The translations under genes and the position numbers were made by a program. A DNA stretch of 64,000 nucleotides, from positions 248,001-312,000 of the forward strand of contig NZ_CANLSU010000004.1 of assembly GCF_947493875.1 (NCBI RefSeq), read 5' to 3'. Position 1 is the first letter of the stretch; each line of letters begins with the position of its first letter. The notes under the pieces were generated by a model. The model was not told the DNA's origin and made no database searches. It worked only from the letters and a program-made list of their open reading frames with translations. Origin of the DNA: an uncultured Marinococcus sp. (GTDB lineage Bacteria; Bacillota; Bacilli; Bacillales; Marinococcaceae). Below, in pieces: positions 7,834-16,954 of the stretch.

Positions 7834-8766
7834 ATGTGGATGGCCAATCAGTTCGCCGGGACGCTGCGCAGTGCGTGGATGCTTGTTCGTGCCATTGCTG
7901 TTATATCTTCAAGCATCGCTACGATTGTCTCTACGATGCTGCCGCTTTTTTTATACTCGTCTCTTTCAGCTTCTTATTTAACAGCTATTTTCATTCTTCT
8001 GGCCATTGGCGCTTTTCTTATTCACGGGCTTCTCACCCACGCTTTTAATGATTATGCTGACTATCTTTCAGGCACGGATGAGCACAGTCCTGCTATTCTT
8101 TCCGGAGGCAGCCGCGTGCTGCAGACTAATGCCATGTCATTAAAATCGTTATGGCTGGTGGGGAAATGGCTCGCTATCGCATTGATGGGCATCGCCGTGC
8201 TTTGTTTTATCCTTGGGTATATTAAAGTAGGCGTGCTCCTTCTTATCGGCGTCTGGGCAGCGGCCTCTTATTCCCTGCCCCCGCTCAGCCTCAGCTATAA
8301 GCCATTTCTCGGGGAATGGCTCAGCCTGTTTCCGTCCATATTTTTGCTCGGCCTCGGCGGGGCATGGCTCGCGCTTGGCACCATTCCGGAATGGGCTTTG
8401 CAGAACGCATTTATAAATGCCATGATCTGTCTGGCCTGGGTGATGGTCCATCATATCCCGGACCGGGAGGCGGACATGCAGGCCTCTCCCGAAAAGCGCA
8501 CCACAGTAGTCTGGTTTACCCGCAAATTTGGTTCACCTTACGCTCATATGCCTGCTGTATGCTATTTAGTGATATCAGTGCTCACCATTTTTTGGCTCGG
8601 CAGTGACCGTCTGTTGGCGGCAGCGGGACTGGCTGTACTTATGGCAGTCTCTCTTATTCTTGTCAGCCGAATGGATAACTCCAATCCCGAGCACGTCTCG
8701 GCTGTAGAAAAGACTCTTTTGCTGATTGCCATGATAAGTGCCGGCTGGCTAGGTATTTTTATTTAA
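7834..8766 (+). CDS. UbiA-family prenyltransferase
   Basis: The integral membrane protein has 310 residues and about eight helices. The first Asp-rich UbiA motif reads HAFNDYADYLSGTD (prenyl diphosphate/Mg binding) and the second HHIPDREADMQASPEKRTTV. These match the MenA/UbiA superfamily, which attaches isoprenoid chains to aromatic or other acceptors. The start chosen is the ATG behind AAGGG at 7834; an ATG 51 bp upstream has a poorly spaced ribosome binding site. It lies 118 bp after chrA on the same strand with no clear terminator. The acceptor is unknown. A full MenA for menaquinone is expected elsewhere, so this may be a paralogue. Confidence 0.82.
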   Translation: MWMANQFAGTLRSAWMLVRAIAVISSSIATIVSTMLPLFLYSSLSASYLTAIFILLAIGAFLIHGLLTHAFNDYADYLSGTDEHSPAILSGGSRVLQTNAMSLKSLWLVGKWLAIALMGIAVLCFILGYIKVGVLLLIGVWAAASYSLPPLSLSYKPFLGEWLSLFPSIFLLGLGGAWLALGTIPEWALQNAFINAMICLAWVMVHHIPDREADMQASPEKRTTVVWFTRKFGSPYAHMPAVCYLVISVLTIFWLGSDRLLAAAGLAVLMAVSLILVSRMDNSNPEHVSAVEKTLLLIAMISAGWLGIFI

Positions 8767-8862
8767 ACCGGTGGTGCAGCGATGCGGGAACGAGAATTTA
8801 TTATTTCCTCTTTTCCATCGTCTGCTATAATAAAGCATCACTGTTGAAAGGAAGGACATAAT

Positions 8863-9054
8863 ATGGACGGCACAAAACGTAAAGATGTTACCCCAGGAGC
8901 AGAAGTGGATATTGTTTTAAAAAAAGACCAGCGGAGCGGGACGCTGACCCGGGGAATCGTTAAAGATTTACTCACTAATTCCCCGAGCCATCCGCACGGC
9001 ATTAAAGTCAGGCTTGAGGACGGCCAGGTAGGACGCGTCAAACATATTCATTAA
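8863..9054 (+). CDS. ywbE: YwbE family protein
   Basis: A 63-residue soluble protein with the conserved KKDQRSGTLTRGIVKDLLTN and HPHGIKVRLEDGQVGRV segments that define the YwbE (DUF2196) family of small beta-barrel-like proteins. Family members occur singly in many Firmicutes and some Proteobacteria; their function is unknown. A strong AAAGGAAGG ribosome binding site precedes the start, and TATAAT lies about 35 bp upstream. A terminator follows, so it is monocistronic. Confidence 0.92.
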   Translation: MDGTKRKDVTPGAEVDIVLKKDQRSGTLTRGIVKDLLTNSPSHPHGIKVRLEDGQVGRVKHIH

Positions 9055-9068
9055 ATTCGCAGCATCCT

Positions 9069-9108
9069 AAAGCTCCTCTCTCTGCTCAAAGAGACGGGGG
9101 GCTTTTTT
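9069..9108 (+). terminator. ywbE terminator
   Basis: An imperfect stem AAAGCTCCTCTCTCT/AGAGACGGGGGGCTTT is followed by T residues. Confidence 0.65.
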
Positions 9109-9228
9109 CATTTTAGAAAAACACGTTTTATTATATTAATATATTAAAATTAAAGCATCTTCTTTTCATTTTAAACGTGAGCGCTATAAAAAATAGAATA
9201 TTTCTGTATGAGCAACAGGAGGTATAGA

Positions 9229-9777
9229 ATGGATTTTCAGCAGAAAAACCGAGGAACGGAGCGTTTAATTCTTCGTCCGCTGCACCCGGATGACTTTGAA
9301 AGCTACAGGCAGGCACTCTCAGAACGGAAATCCTCCCAGCATTTATACGATCCCGGGAGACCGGAAATCAGCCGTTTAACTAAACCAAAATTCATGGATA
9401 TGATTCAACAGAGAAAAAAGATGAAAGAAACGGACAGCACTTATGTATACGATATTTTTCATAAAGACGGAAATCACCTGGGGCATGCTGATATTACTAC
9501 GTTAATACGTGAAGAATTCCAATGGGGCATGCTCGGCTATATGATTCATAACCAGCACTGGAATCGGGGCTTTGGAAAAGAAGCCGTACAGGAGATTCTA
9601 TGCGCTGCCTTTGAAGATCTGCACTTTCACCGGATAGAAGCTCACATTAATATCGATAATTATCCCTCCATCTCTATTGCAGAAAAAGCTGGGATGACAT
9701 ACGAGTGTGTGCGCCGGAGATTTATTCACGAAAACGGGGCATGGACAGATAATCTGGTCTACTATAAAAATGCATAA
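9229..9777 (+). CDS. GNAT-family N-acetyltransferase (RimJ/RimL type)
   Basis: The 182-residue protein starts with TERLILRPLHPDDFESYRQA-like sequence typical of RimJ/RimL acetyltransferases. The acetyl-CoA loop reads NRGFGKEAVQEIL, followed by RIEAHINIDNYPSISIAEKA and GMTYECVRRR. The start at 9229 follows AGGAGG; an ATG 21 bp upstream lacks one. It probably acetylates an amino-terminus or a small amine; the substrate is unknown. It is a single-gene unit, and a parS site begins 6 bp after its stop codon. Confidence 0.88.
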   Translation: MDFQQKNRGTERLILRPLHPDDFESYRQALSERKSSQHLYDPGRPEISRLTKPKFMDMIQQRKKMKETDSTYVYDIFHKDGNHLGHADITTLIREEFQWGMLGYMIHNQHWNRGFGKEAVQEILCAAFEDLHFHRIEAHINIDNYPSISIAEKAGMTYECVRRRFIHENGAWTDNLVYYKNA

Positions 9778-9782
9778 TACAA

Positions 9783-9798
9783 TGTTTCACGTGAAACA
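9783..9798. promoter_or_regulatory. parS: parS site (ParB/Spo0J binding)
   Basis: TGTTTCACGTGAAACA, a perfect 16-bp palindrome identical to the B. subtilis parS consensus, lies in the gap after the GNAT gene. ParB for this site is encoded at 60.1-60.9 kb. Confidence 0.9.
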
Positions 9799-9854
9799 TT
9801 GTATTTTCACCCTGATAAGCAATATTAAAAAATCAGTGATCATTTTTTTAACAT

Positions 9855-9898
9855 AATAAATGCGGAGCCTTGTAATTTTTACAGGCTCCGCATTTATT
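9855..9898 (-). terminator. Alcohol dehydrogenase gene terminator
   Basis: A long stem of AATAAATGCGGAGCC pairs with GGCTCCGCATTTATT. It could act in both directions. Confidence 0.8.
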
Positions 9899-9912
9899 AT
9901 ATTAGAATTATT

Positions 9913-11046
9913 TTATGGCTTTAAAATTACTTTGATATTGCCATCTTCTTTTTCATCAAAGATGCGATAGCCTTCAGCTGCATCCTCCAAAGGAATTGGG
10001 TGGGTAATAATGTCCGTTGGATCGAATAGTTTGTTTTCAATCATCCGGTAAAGGCTTGGCATCATATGAATAACCGGCGCCTGTCCCATTGTAAGGGCCA
10101 CGTTTCTCGTGAAGAAGTCACCGATTGGGAATCCATTGGCTTCGGTGCCGTAAACACCCGTCAGCTGCACGACTCCGTTTTTCTTCACAGACTGGGAAGC
10201 TGTCACAATCGGGCTGATGGTGCCAAACTGGTTGTCGCTTTCGGAGCCAAATGCTGTATCCGGCGGCACGGTGCCATCCATGCCTACACAGTCAACGACT
10301 ACATCTGCCCCGCCTTTCGTGTCTTCATGAAGCAGTTTGCCTATTTCTTTTGTCTCGCTGAAGTTATACGTCTCCACATTGTTTGTTCTTCTCGCATGCT
10401 CGAGACGGTGCGGCACCTGATCGACAGCGATGACGCGGGAAGCGCCTTTCATCCATGCAAACTTCTGAGCCATTAAACCGATCGGCCCACAGCCTAAAAT
10501 AATGATCGTATCCCCATAAGTCGCTCCGCTGTTTTCAATGCTCCAGAACGCAGTCGGCACGACGTCTGAAAGAAACAATACGCTTTCGTCCTTCAGTTCA
10601 CTGTCCTCCGGCACTTTAAAGGAGGTAAAGTCAGCATACGGTACACGCAGGTACTCCGCCTGACCGCCCGGGAAGTTCCCGAAATCCTCAGAGAATCCGA
10701 ACAATCCGCCCATTTCGGCGTGTGGGTTGGAATTGTCGCATTGGCTTTCCATCTGATGGGTGCAGTAATAGCATTCCCCGCATCCAATATTAAATGGAAT
10801 AACAACGCGGTCTCCTTTTTTCAATGTTTTTACATCAGGACCGACCTCTTCTACGATCCCCATCGGCTCATGGCCGACAACGTAATCCTCCGGCGTCGGA
10901 ATACCACCTTTATATAAATGCAAGTCCGATCCACAAATACCACTGGCTGTAATGCGTACAATCATGTCATCGCTGCGTTCAATTTTCGGGTCTGCAACTT
11001 CTTTGACTTCCATGTGTTCTTTGCCTTGAATCGTTACTGCCTTCAT
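9913..11046 (-). CDS. Zinc-dependent alcohol dehydrogenase (formaldehyde-dehydrogenase-like MDR family)
   Basis: The 377-residue medium-chain dehydrogenase carries the catalytic zinc motif ITASGICGSDLHLYKGG and GHEPMG. The structural zinc lobe has four cysteines (CGECYYCTHQMESQC). The Rossmann segment is IILGCGPIGLMAQKFAW. Length and the insertion with CDNSNPHAEMGGLFGF resemble glutathione-independent formaldehyde dehydrogenase/dismutase-like enzymes. It should oxidise an alcohol or aldehyde with NAD(P), substrate unknown. The start at the second ATG (11046) is preceded by AAAGG; the ATG seven codons earlier lacks a ribosome binding site. It is flanked by its own terminator and a minus-strand sulfotransferase gene 92 bp upstream. 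Confidence 0.88.
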   Translation of the reverse strand: MKAVTIQGKEHMEVKEVADPKIERSDDMIVRITASGICGSDLHLYKGGIPTPEDYVVGHEPMGIVEEVGPDVKTLKKGDRVVIPFNIGCGECYYCTHQMESQCDNSNPHAEMGGLFGFSEDFGNFPGGQAEYLRVPYADFTSFKVPEDSELKDESVLFLSDVVPTAFWSIENSGATYGDTIIILGCGPIGLMAQKFAWMKGASRVIAVDQVPHRLEHARRTNNVETYNFSETKEIGKLLHEDTKGGADVVVDCVGMDGTVPPDTAFGSESDNQFGTISPIVTASQSVKKNGVVQLTGVYGTEANGFPIGDFFTRNVALTMGQAPVIHMMPSLYRMIENKLFDPTDIITHPIPLEDAAEGYRIFDEKEDGNIKVILKP

Positions 11047-11138
11047 TATTTTAGACCAACCTTTCATTATTTTAATCTGTGTCTGGAGTTACTGGTTTAA
11101 AATACTATTTCCGATTATGCGCATTTGTAAACGCCTGG

Positions 11139-12197
11139 TTACGCATAGCCTAAATAACGAAGTGCCGGCCCTGTCGCTTCCTCCAGCGCAGACCTCTTCT
11201 CTACCGGGAGCTCCGGCCACGTGTCCGGCTTGGGATTAATTTGTGCAACACTTTTTTTTATCCATTGCTCGTTTGCTTCCTTTGACGCAGAGGGCGGATT
11301 TATAAATGTAATCAGGCGCTCGAGCTCTCTTTCCGGTGTTTCCAACAGGTCTTCATACCGAAGCCAGTGCTGCTGAGTCCCGGGCAGTTTTTCGATCACA
11401 CGACCTGCATGCAGCAGTGACTTTGAAATCCAGGACCCGAGCTCCTTGTACGGCATATCCATCTGGCGCAGCTGTTCAATCTCAAAATAATCCGGGTGCA
11501 GCCATCGGTAGGAGCCAAGCCTTTCAGCCTCCGTGGAGGGATCCGAGGGATCAGCGCCTGTTTCTTCAATCGCCTTTAAAATAGCTTTTCCCATCTTCAT
11601 CGTCTGAAAACGGTTAAAAGCCACAGCAATTTCCCGGGGGTCCCGGTATAAAAAAACAAATTTGGCCTTCGGGAACATGTCTATTAAGTATTCAGCTGCG
11701 TCTGTGGAAAATCCGGAACGTTCCACGCATGTGTCACCATCAAACCGCCGCTGCATCCACTCAAACAGGCGTTGGTACTGCCCCTGCAGCGAATCTTCCG
11801 GGAATGCCGGTACCACTGCTTCAAGCTCCTGGTACAGCTTATCCGGTTCATTGGTCAGGTGAGGAAGGGTGATGGAGGCAATAGCCGGCAGCCCCGTTTT
11901 TTCGTTAAATAAAGTATTTTCCGTTCTTTCATAGAGTATTTCTTTATTGTGTAATCCTTTCTTTTCGTACGGAGCCAGCCGTACTGGCTCCTTTTGGGCG
12001 AGCAGCTCCCAGAAGTTACTGCCTGTCCATGTTTGTTTTTCGAATCCCTTCCATTCTTCACCGCTGATCCCAAAATTATAATGAACAGAAAGAATCAATT
12101 CAGACAGACTCACAAGTTCAGGGTGAAGACGAATGCAGTTGGAAACAGCTGTGGAGCCGCTCCTCCCGGTCGAAATGATAAATACTGGTTCCGTCAT
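11139..12197 (-). CDS. Sulfotransferase-family protein (PAPS-dependent)
   Basis: The 352-residue protein opens with the 5'-phosphosulfate-binding P-loop IISTGRSGSTAVSNCIRLHP. Further on it has the 3'-phosphate-binding type motif FVFLYRDPREIAVAFNR. Both are hallmarks of PAPS-dependent sulfotransferases. The start at 12197 follows AAAGGAG; an ATG 24 bp upstream does not. The acceptor cannot be predicted. Dedicated sulfotransferases are infrequent in Bacillaceae and no PAPS synthesis genes lie nearby. The gene could be a recent acquisition, but base composition is not obviously different. It lies upstream of the alcohol dehydrogenase on the same strand; an operon is possible. Confidence 0.82.
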   Translation of the reverse strand: MTEPVFIISTGRSGSTAVSNCIRLHPELVSLSELILSVHYNFGISGEEWKGFEKQTWTGSNFWELLAQKEPVRLAPYEKKGLHNKEILYERTENTLFNEKTGLPAIASITLPHLTNEPDKLYQELEAVVPAFPEDSLQGQYQRLFEWMQRRFDGDTCVERSGFSTDAAEYLIDMFPKAKFVFLYRDPREIAVAFNRFQTMKMGKAILKAIEETGADPSDPSTEAERLGSYRWLHPDYFEIEQLRQMDMPYKELGSWISKSLLHAGRVIEKLPGTQQHWLRYEDLLETPERELERLITFINPPSASKEANEQWIKKSVAQINPKPDTWPELPVEKRSALEEATGPALRYLGYA

Positions 12198-12327
12198 TGA
12201 ATACACTCCTTTTAGTCGCAATATATTTTATCTTTTCTCTACCCACTTTTATCGTAATTATGCTATGCGGTTTTTCTTTTGGATTATTTTGGTACAATAG
12301 CAGGAAATGGAAACAGGAGGCTCTCTT

Positions 12328-12942
12328 ATGCTTTTTCATTATCATCACTGGACGCCTTACATAGAACAAACCGAAGCATTTTATTCCCGGTTGGGATTTC
12401 GCGTCTCCCAGCGTATTGGAAAATATAATGGCAGCTATCAGTCCTTCGATCCTCCGTTGGGTTGGGATGACTTCCGCGGCAGACCGATCACTTTCCGTAT
12501 TATTGAAATGCGCAGAGGCGCCGTCAATATCACATTTGGCCAGGGCAGGCGGATCATGTTTGACCATATCGGCTACCTGGTAAGTGAGCGCCGGCTCGAA
12601 CGTATTTGCCAGCAGGCAGAAACGGCCGGGCTGCGTATTCAGCGAGGAGAAAAAAGAACGTTTATTTCCACCAGCCATTCATTCCGGGTGGAGCTGCAGA
12701 CGCATCAGGAGGCCGTTGACGGGTTGCACAGCCCGTTCCGGCTTCAGAGCCTCAGCATCGAAACCACTACGGACGGCCTTGAGCACGAAATCAACCAGCT
12801 GCTTCGTCCTTATTCTTCCCGCATACAATCTCTTGTCACTCACCGTCATGCTCTTCATTCCGCCCAAATATCACACCCTGCCTTTGAAGAAGTGGTCGAC
12901 CCAAACGGGGTGAAGCTTATTTCTGCCGGAACAAGCAGCTGA
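12328..12942 (+). CDS. VOC (glyoxalase-fold) family protein
   Basis: The 204-residue protein starts MLFHYHHWTPYIEQTEAFYS then RLGFRVSQRIG. This is a vicinal-oxygen-chelate N-terminus, and a second half-repeat includes FDHIGYLVSERRLERICQQA and ends FEEVVDPNGVKLI. Conserved metal-type residues (an early His and the late Glu) suggest a metal-dependent dioxygenase, isomerase or glyoxalase-like role, but no specific match is recognised. The start follows CAGGAGG. It runs divergently from the sulfotransferase and 69 bp ahead of rpiA. A link to either is unproven. Confidence 0.7.
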   Translation: MLFHYHHWTPYIEQTEAFYSRLGFRVSQRIGKYNGSYQSFDPPLGWDDFRGRPITFRIIEMRRGAVNITFGQGRRIMFDHIGYLVSERRLERICQQAETAGLRIQRGEKRTFISTSHSFRVELQTHQEAVDGLHSPFRLQSLSIETTTDGLEHEINQLLRPYSSRIQSLVTHRHALHSAQISHPAFEEVVDPNGVKLISAGTSS

Positions 12943-13011
12943 ACCCTCAGGTTTGGTGAGGCTTCGAAAAGGAAATAGCCTGTTTAAATACATCCTAAAG
13001 GAGCTTTTTTT

Positions 13012-13695
13012 ATGTCCAGGGAACAGCAAAAACAAGACGCAGCAGCAAAGGCTGTCGAATATATTCCAGATGATTCCATTGTCGGCCTGGGCTCCGGGTC
13101 CACTATGTACTGGGTCATGCAGAAGCTTGGAGAACTTGTCCAGCAGGGGGTGCACGTCCAGGGTATCCCTTCTTCTGCCGCTACAGAGCAGTGGGCAAAG
13201 GAATTTAACGTTCCACTTGTATATTTCTCAAACGATATGACGAAAGCAGATGTAGCTATTGACGGGGCAGACGAGGTCAATCCTGACTTTCACATGACCA
13301 AGGGCGGAGGCGGTTCCCTGCTAAGGGAAAAAATTATTGCCGATGCAGCAGATAAACTGATTATTGCTGTGGATCAAAGCAAAATTGTCCAACAGCTCGG
13401 CTCCTTTGCACTGCCGGTTGAAATCACGCCCTTTGGATGGCAGAAAACAGTACGTGATATTCAATCGCTGGGCTGTGATCCTGTCCTTCGCCGCGACCAC
13501 GGCGACCCATTTGAAACAGATAACGGCAACTACGTAATTGATTGTGATTTTCAGCTGATCGAACGGCCGGAGGAGCTGCATCATCAGCTGATTCAGCTGG
13601 TCGGCGTCGTGGAAACGGGCTTGTTTACTGATATGGCAGATATCATTATTGCAGGCACAGAAGGCGGAGCTGAAACGTTCGAAAAGAAACGGTAA
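13012..13695 (+). CDS. rpiA: Ribose-5-phosphate isomerase A
   Basis: The 227-residue enzyme interconverts ribose 5-phosphate and ribulose 5-phosphate in the non-oxidative pentose phosphate pathway. Family motifs are all present: VGLGSGSTMYWVMQKLGE (phosphate loop), DGADEVNPDFHMTKGGGGSL with LREKI (active site), and the C-terminal GLFTDMADIIIAGTEGG. Length is normal. The start follows AAAGGAG. It lies 69 bp after a VOC-family gene and ends at a shared terminator facing the copper ATPase. B. subtilis uses an RpiB-type enzyme, so an RpiA here is a lineage difference worth noting. Confidence 0.95.
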   Translation: MSREQQKQDAAAKAVEYIPDDSIVGLGSGSTMYWVMQKLGELVQQGVHVQGIPSSAATEQWAKEFNVPLVYFSNDMTKADVAIDGADEVNPDFHMTKGGGGSLLREKIIADAADKLIIAVDQSKIVQQLGSFALPVEITPFGWQKTVRDIQSLGCDPVLRRDHGDPFETDNGNYVIDCDFQLIERPEELHHQLIQLVGVVETGLFTDMADIIIAGTEGGAETFEKKR

Positions 13696-13717
13696 AACAA
13701 ACCAGTATGATTCCATT

Positions 13718-13752
13718 AAAAACCCGGAAGGCAGAAAGCCTCCCGGGTTTTC
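13718..13752. terminator. Bidirectional terminator between rpiA and copB
   Basis: The stem AAAACCCGG..GGC/GCC..CCGGGTTTT lies between two convergent genes. Confidence 0.8.
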
Positions 13753-15774
13753 CTACGTTCGCAGCAGCTGCGCGTTGACAGCTACTACTACCGTACTGAT
13801 ACTCATCAACAGTGCTCCGACAGCCGGACTCAGCAGAATGCCGATCGGTGCCAGCACACCGGCTGCAAGCGGTATAGCAGCAATGTTATAGCCGGCAGCC
13901 CACCAGAGATTCTGAACCATTTTCCGGTACGTTTTTCCGGACAGCTCAATAACAGAAAGCACATCGAGCGGATTGCTCTGCACAAGTACAATATCGGCGG
14001 TTTCCATTGCAACATCCGTGCCACTGCCAATCGCAATACCAACATCCGCTGTCGCGAGCGCCGGCGCATCATTGATACCGTCGCCCGTCATTGCAACTTT
14101 TCTGCCGGACTGCTGTACTTTCTTTACCTGCTCTGCTTTATGATCCGGCAGCACTTCCGCATAAACTTCTTCAATGCCAAGCTGGGCGGCTACCCAGTCC
14201 GCCACGCGCTGATTGTCCCCTGTGAGCATAATTGGTTTGATTCCCTGCTCGTTTAAACGCTCCACAGCTTCTTTTGCGGATTCTCGTACCATATCAGCGA
14301 GCGCCACCATTCCGATCAGCTCTCCATCCACCAGCACAAACACAACCGTTTTTCCTTCCTCCGCTCTCTCCCCGAAGGTTTTCTCGTCATACGTCAGCTG
14401 ATGGTCTTTCATGTAGCCCGGGCTGACAATTTTCACCGCAGACCCGTTCACGGCTCCTTCGAGCCCCTGCCCGGTCATCGTTTGAAAGTCTTCTACCGCA
14501 TGCAGCTCGATATTGCGCGTTTTAGCTTCATTAACAATTCCCTCCGCCAGCGGATGCTCCGATTCCTGTTCCACGGAGGCGGCAAATCCAAGCACCTGCT
14601 CTTCAGAATAACTGCCGCTTGGAACAACGTCGGTTACGCCAAAGCTTCCCTGGGTCAGAGTCCCTGTTTTGTCAAAAATAACCGCATCGAGCTTCCGGGC
14701 ACTTTCAAACGGCGGCCGGTTACGAATTAGCAGTCCCTGTTTTGCGGATAAGGCCGTAGAAACAGACACGACGAGAGGCGCTGCGAGTCCGAGAGCATGC
14801 GGACAGCTGATAACCATTACCGTCACGGCCCGTTCTACTGCACTGTCTGTCGAACCGCTTACCAGCCGCCAGATAATAAACGTTATGATGCCCGATCCAA
14901 GCGCAGCGTAAAACAGCCATTTAGCAGCCCGGTTTGCCAGATCCTGCGCCCGCGACTTGGACTCCTGGGCTTCCTGTACAAGCGTAACGACCTGCGAAAG
15001 ATACGTCTGATCGCCGGTTTTTGTTACTTCAATGGTTAAGCTTCCGTCCTGGTTGACTGCTCCTCCAATGGCTTCGTCCTGCTCGTTTTTTTCCACCGGG
15101 AGCGACTCCCCGGTCAGCATGGATTCATCCACCGAGGATTTTCCTTTAATAATCGTCCCGTCCACCGGCACTTTTTCTCCCGGTTTAATAAGAACATGGT
15201 CTCCCTGTTGGAGTTCGTCCACGCTAACTTCCTCAGTATCTCCGTCTGCTTTCACCCGGCGGGCTTCATGAGGCATGAGCTTAATCAGCTCCTGCAGAGC
15301 GTTTGAGGCCCCCATAATCGAGCGCATTTCGATCCAGTGGCCAAGGAGCATGATGTCGATTAACGTAGCGAGCTCCCAGAAAAACTGAGTGCCTTCCCAG
15401 CCAAACACCACCATAGTGCTGTAGCCGTACGCTACGACGACAGCAAGCCCGATGAGTGTCATCATTCCCGGACTTTTTTGCTTGAGTTCGTCTACTGCTC
15501 CGGTTAAAAACGGCCAGCCGCCGTAAAAGAATACGACCGTTGCGAGTCCGAAAAGCCCCCACTGATCATAGGGAAAAGCCCAATCCAGACCGAGAAAGTC
15601 CTGGATCACCGGAGTCAAAAGCAAAATAGGAATGGTTAAAATAAGGGAGACGAAAAACCTTCGTTTAAAGTCAGCAATCATAGCGCTGTGATGCTCATGA
15701 TGATCATGTCCCCCGCCATGGTCTTCATGCTCTTCGTGATGACCCTGCCCGCGGCCTCTTTGCTGGTTTGCCAT
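13753..15774 (-). CDS. copB: CopB-type copper-translocating P1B ATPase
   Basis: The 673-residue P-type ATPase has a His-rich N-terminus ([19 protein letters not shown]) in place of CxxC metal-binding domains. The membrane metal site is CPH (324-326), the hallmark of the P1B-3 (CopB) group that moves Cu(II)/Cu(I) or Ag. The phosphorylation motif DKTGTLT has D368, followed by TGES, HP (SEHPLAEG) and [10 protein letters not shown]. It exports copper from the cytoplasm. The start at 15774 follows AAAGGAGG; upstream in-frame codons reach into the divergent gene and are unlikely to be translated. A CsoR-like box lies upstream. Confidence 0.93.
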   Translation of the reverse strand: MANQQRGRGQGHHEEHEDHGGGHDHHEHHSAMIADFKRRFFVSLILTIPILLLTPVIQDFLGLDWAFPYDQWGLFGLATVVFFYGGWPFLTGAVDELKQKSPGMMTLIGLAVVVAYGYSTMVVFGWEGTQFFWELATLIDIMLLGHWIEMRSIMGASNALQELIKLMPHEARRVKADGDTEEVSVDELQQGDHVLIKPGEKVPVDGTIIKGKSSVDESMLTGESLPVEKNEQDEAIGGAVNQDGSLTIEVTKTGDQTYLSQVVTLVQEAQESKSRAQDLANRAAKWLFYAALGSGIITFIIWRLVSGSTDSAVERAVTVMVISCPHALGLAAPLVVSVSTALSAKQGLLIRNRPPFESARKLDAVIFDKTGTLTQGSFGVTDVVPSGSYSEEQVLGFAASVEQESEHPLAEGIVNEAKTRNIELHAVEDFQTMTGQGLEGAVNGSAVKIVSPGYMKDHQLTYDEKTFGERAEEGKTVVFVLVDGELIGMVALADMVRESAKEAVERLNEQGIKPIMLTGDNQRVADWVAAQLGIEEVYAEVLPDHKAEQVKKVQQSGRKVAMTGDGINDAPALATADVGIAIGSGTDVAMETADIVLVQSNPLDVLSVIELSGKTYRKMVQNLWWAAGYNIAAIPLAAGVLAPIGILLSPAVGALLMSISTVVVAVNAQLLRT

Positions 15775-15804
15775 TAACCCGCCTCCTTTAATACTATTCT
15801 TCAA

Positions 15805-15821
15805 ATACCCTACCCCTGTAT
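15805..15821. promoter_or_regulatory. Possible CsoR-type copper operator
   Basis: ATACCCTACCCCTGTAT lies between copB and the macrodomain gene. Its left half matches the ATACCCTAC half of the B. subtilis copZA CsoR operator as I recall it; the right half diverges. CsoR itself is not in the window. Confidence 0.4.
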
Positions 15822-15913
15822 AAAAAATAATAAACAAAAGACTTTCCGCATAAAAGAGCAAGGATAAGGGAAAAGGCTTTACAAATAACATGATGTTGGA
15901 GGCGAAATCGTTT

Positions 15914-16450
15914 ATGCAGACAGAATACCAGGGCATCACCATCGAATCTGTCAAAGGTGATATTACAAAGCAGAACGACCTCAAAGCTGTAGTTAATGCC
16001 GCCAATGCCCAGCTTTTAACCGGCGGAGGCGTTGCCGGTGCTATTCACCGGGCTGCCGGTCCGGAGCTCGAAGAAGCCTGCAGACTGCTGGCCCCTATTT
16101 CACCCGGGGAAGCAGTGATTACAAAGGGCTTTCAAATGCCAAACGATTACATTATTCACTGTCTCGGACCTGTTTACGGGGTCGATAAGCCTTCAGACGA
16201 ACTTCTTCGTGACTGCTACCTTAACGCCCTGCAGCTGGCCGAAGACAAAGACATTACAAGTATTGGATTTCCTGCCCTGTCCACCGGGGCCTTTGGCTAC
16301 CCACTTGATCAGGCGCTTGAAGACTTTATGCCTGTCTTTTTGGAGCAGCTTGCCCAGGCTGCTTCTGTTCAGCATATCCGGTTTGTACTGTTTAGTGATA
16401 AAGATGCTGCTTCTTACGAAAAATACCTTCAGGCGGCTGTTTCCACTTAA
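15914..16450 (+). CDS. Macrodomain protein (ADP-ribose-binding/deacylase family)
   Basis: A 178-residue single macrodomain. The N-terminal ESVKGDITK gives the adenine-binding Asp. [20 protein letters not shown] holds the distal-ribose and catalytic loop, and [14 protein letters not shown] is the phosphate loop. This is the O-acetyl-ADP-ribose deacetylase/ADP-ribosyl-hydrolase type (YmdB-like). The start is uncertain: the ATG at 15914 has GGAGG 11 nt upstream, while 15890 has no ribosome binding site. It is divergent from copB. No ADP-ribosyltransferase or sirtuin is adjacent, so it may serve general ADP-ribose turnover. Confidence 0.88.
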   Translation: MQTEYQGITIESVKGDITKQNDLKAVVNAANAQLLTGGGVAGAIHRAAGPELEEACRLLAPISPGEAVITKGFQMPNDYIIHCLGPVYGVDKPSDELLRDCYLNALQLAEDKDITSIGFPALSTGAFGYPLDQALEDFMPVFLEQLAQAASVQHIRFVLFSDKDAASYEKYLQAAVST

Positions 16451-16628
16451 GCCGGTCAAGATCCGGATACCAAAGCATTGGCTACTTCTTCTGCCGGGCT
16501 TATGATTCACGACTATTTAACTGCACAGGCACGGATCCAACTTTTGGTTTGAATTTGCTGCTGTTGGTTACGTTTCATTTCTAAGAGGGAATGCAGAAGC
16601 ATAGCTTCAATTGAAAGGAGATCATCTA

Positions 16629-16949
16629 ATGAAAAAATTCTTTACCGTCATCGGACTCGCAGCTTTATTTGTTACAGGATCAGCAGTCCCTGCACAGGCT
16701 TCTGAAACCCCAACGACTGTTCAGCAGGAACAGAAGCAGGAATTCACTCCTTATGAAGCACTCCAGACAGTACGCGATCAGGAAGGCACAGACGCAGAAC
16801 TAAAAATCGATCAATATCCTTCGATCAGCGAAAGCGGCCAGGCTTATTACCAGGTGCAGGCACTCGACCTTTCCCTTATTGAACAGGGCGACAACGGACT
16901 GCTCCAAACGTACCGTGTGTATGAAGACGGACGCGTTCTTGTCTTATAA
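16629..16949 (+). CDS. Small secreted protein of unknown function
   Basis: A 106-residue precursor with a clear Sec signal peptide (MKKFFTVIGLAALFVTGSAV then PAQA, cleavage before SETP), leaving a mature protein of about 80 residues. The mature part is Gln/Glu-rich (VQQEQKQEFTPYEALQTVRD) and ends with a beta-rich segment (AYYQVQALDL, TYRVYEDGRVLVL). No family is recognised; a PepSY-like half-domain is a loose possibility. The start follows GAAAGGAG. It is monocistronic with its own terminator. Confidence 0.75.
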   Translation: MKKFFTVIGLAALFVTGSAVPAQASETPTTVQQEQKQEFTPYEALQTVRDQEGTDAELKIDQYPSISESGQAYYQVQALDLSLIEQGDNGLLQTYRVYEDGRVLVL

Positions 16950-16954
16950 ACGTC

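Noticed and set aside
11629-11642. Noc-like ATTTCCCGGGGGTC
   Set aside because: Only the left half matches; the right half has three to four mismatches and it lies within the sulfotransferase coding sequence.
12118-12678. Long open frame opposite the VOC-family gene at 12.3 kb
   Set aside because: It is antisense to a gene with a good ribosome binding site and recognisable fold, and also overlaps the sulfotransferase start; no family resemblance.
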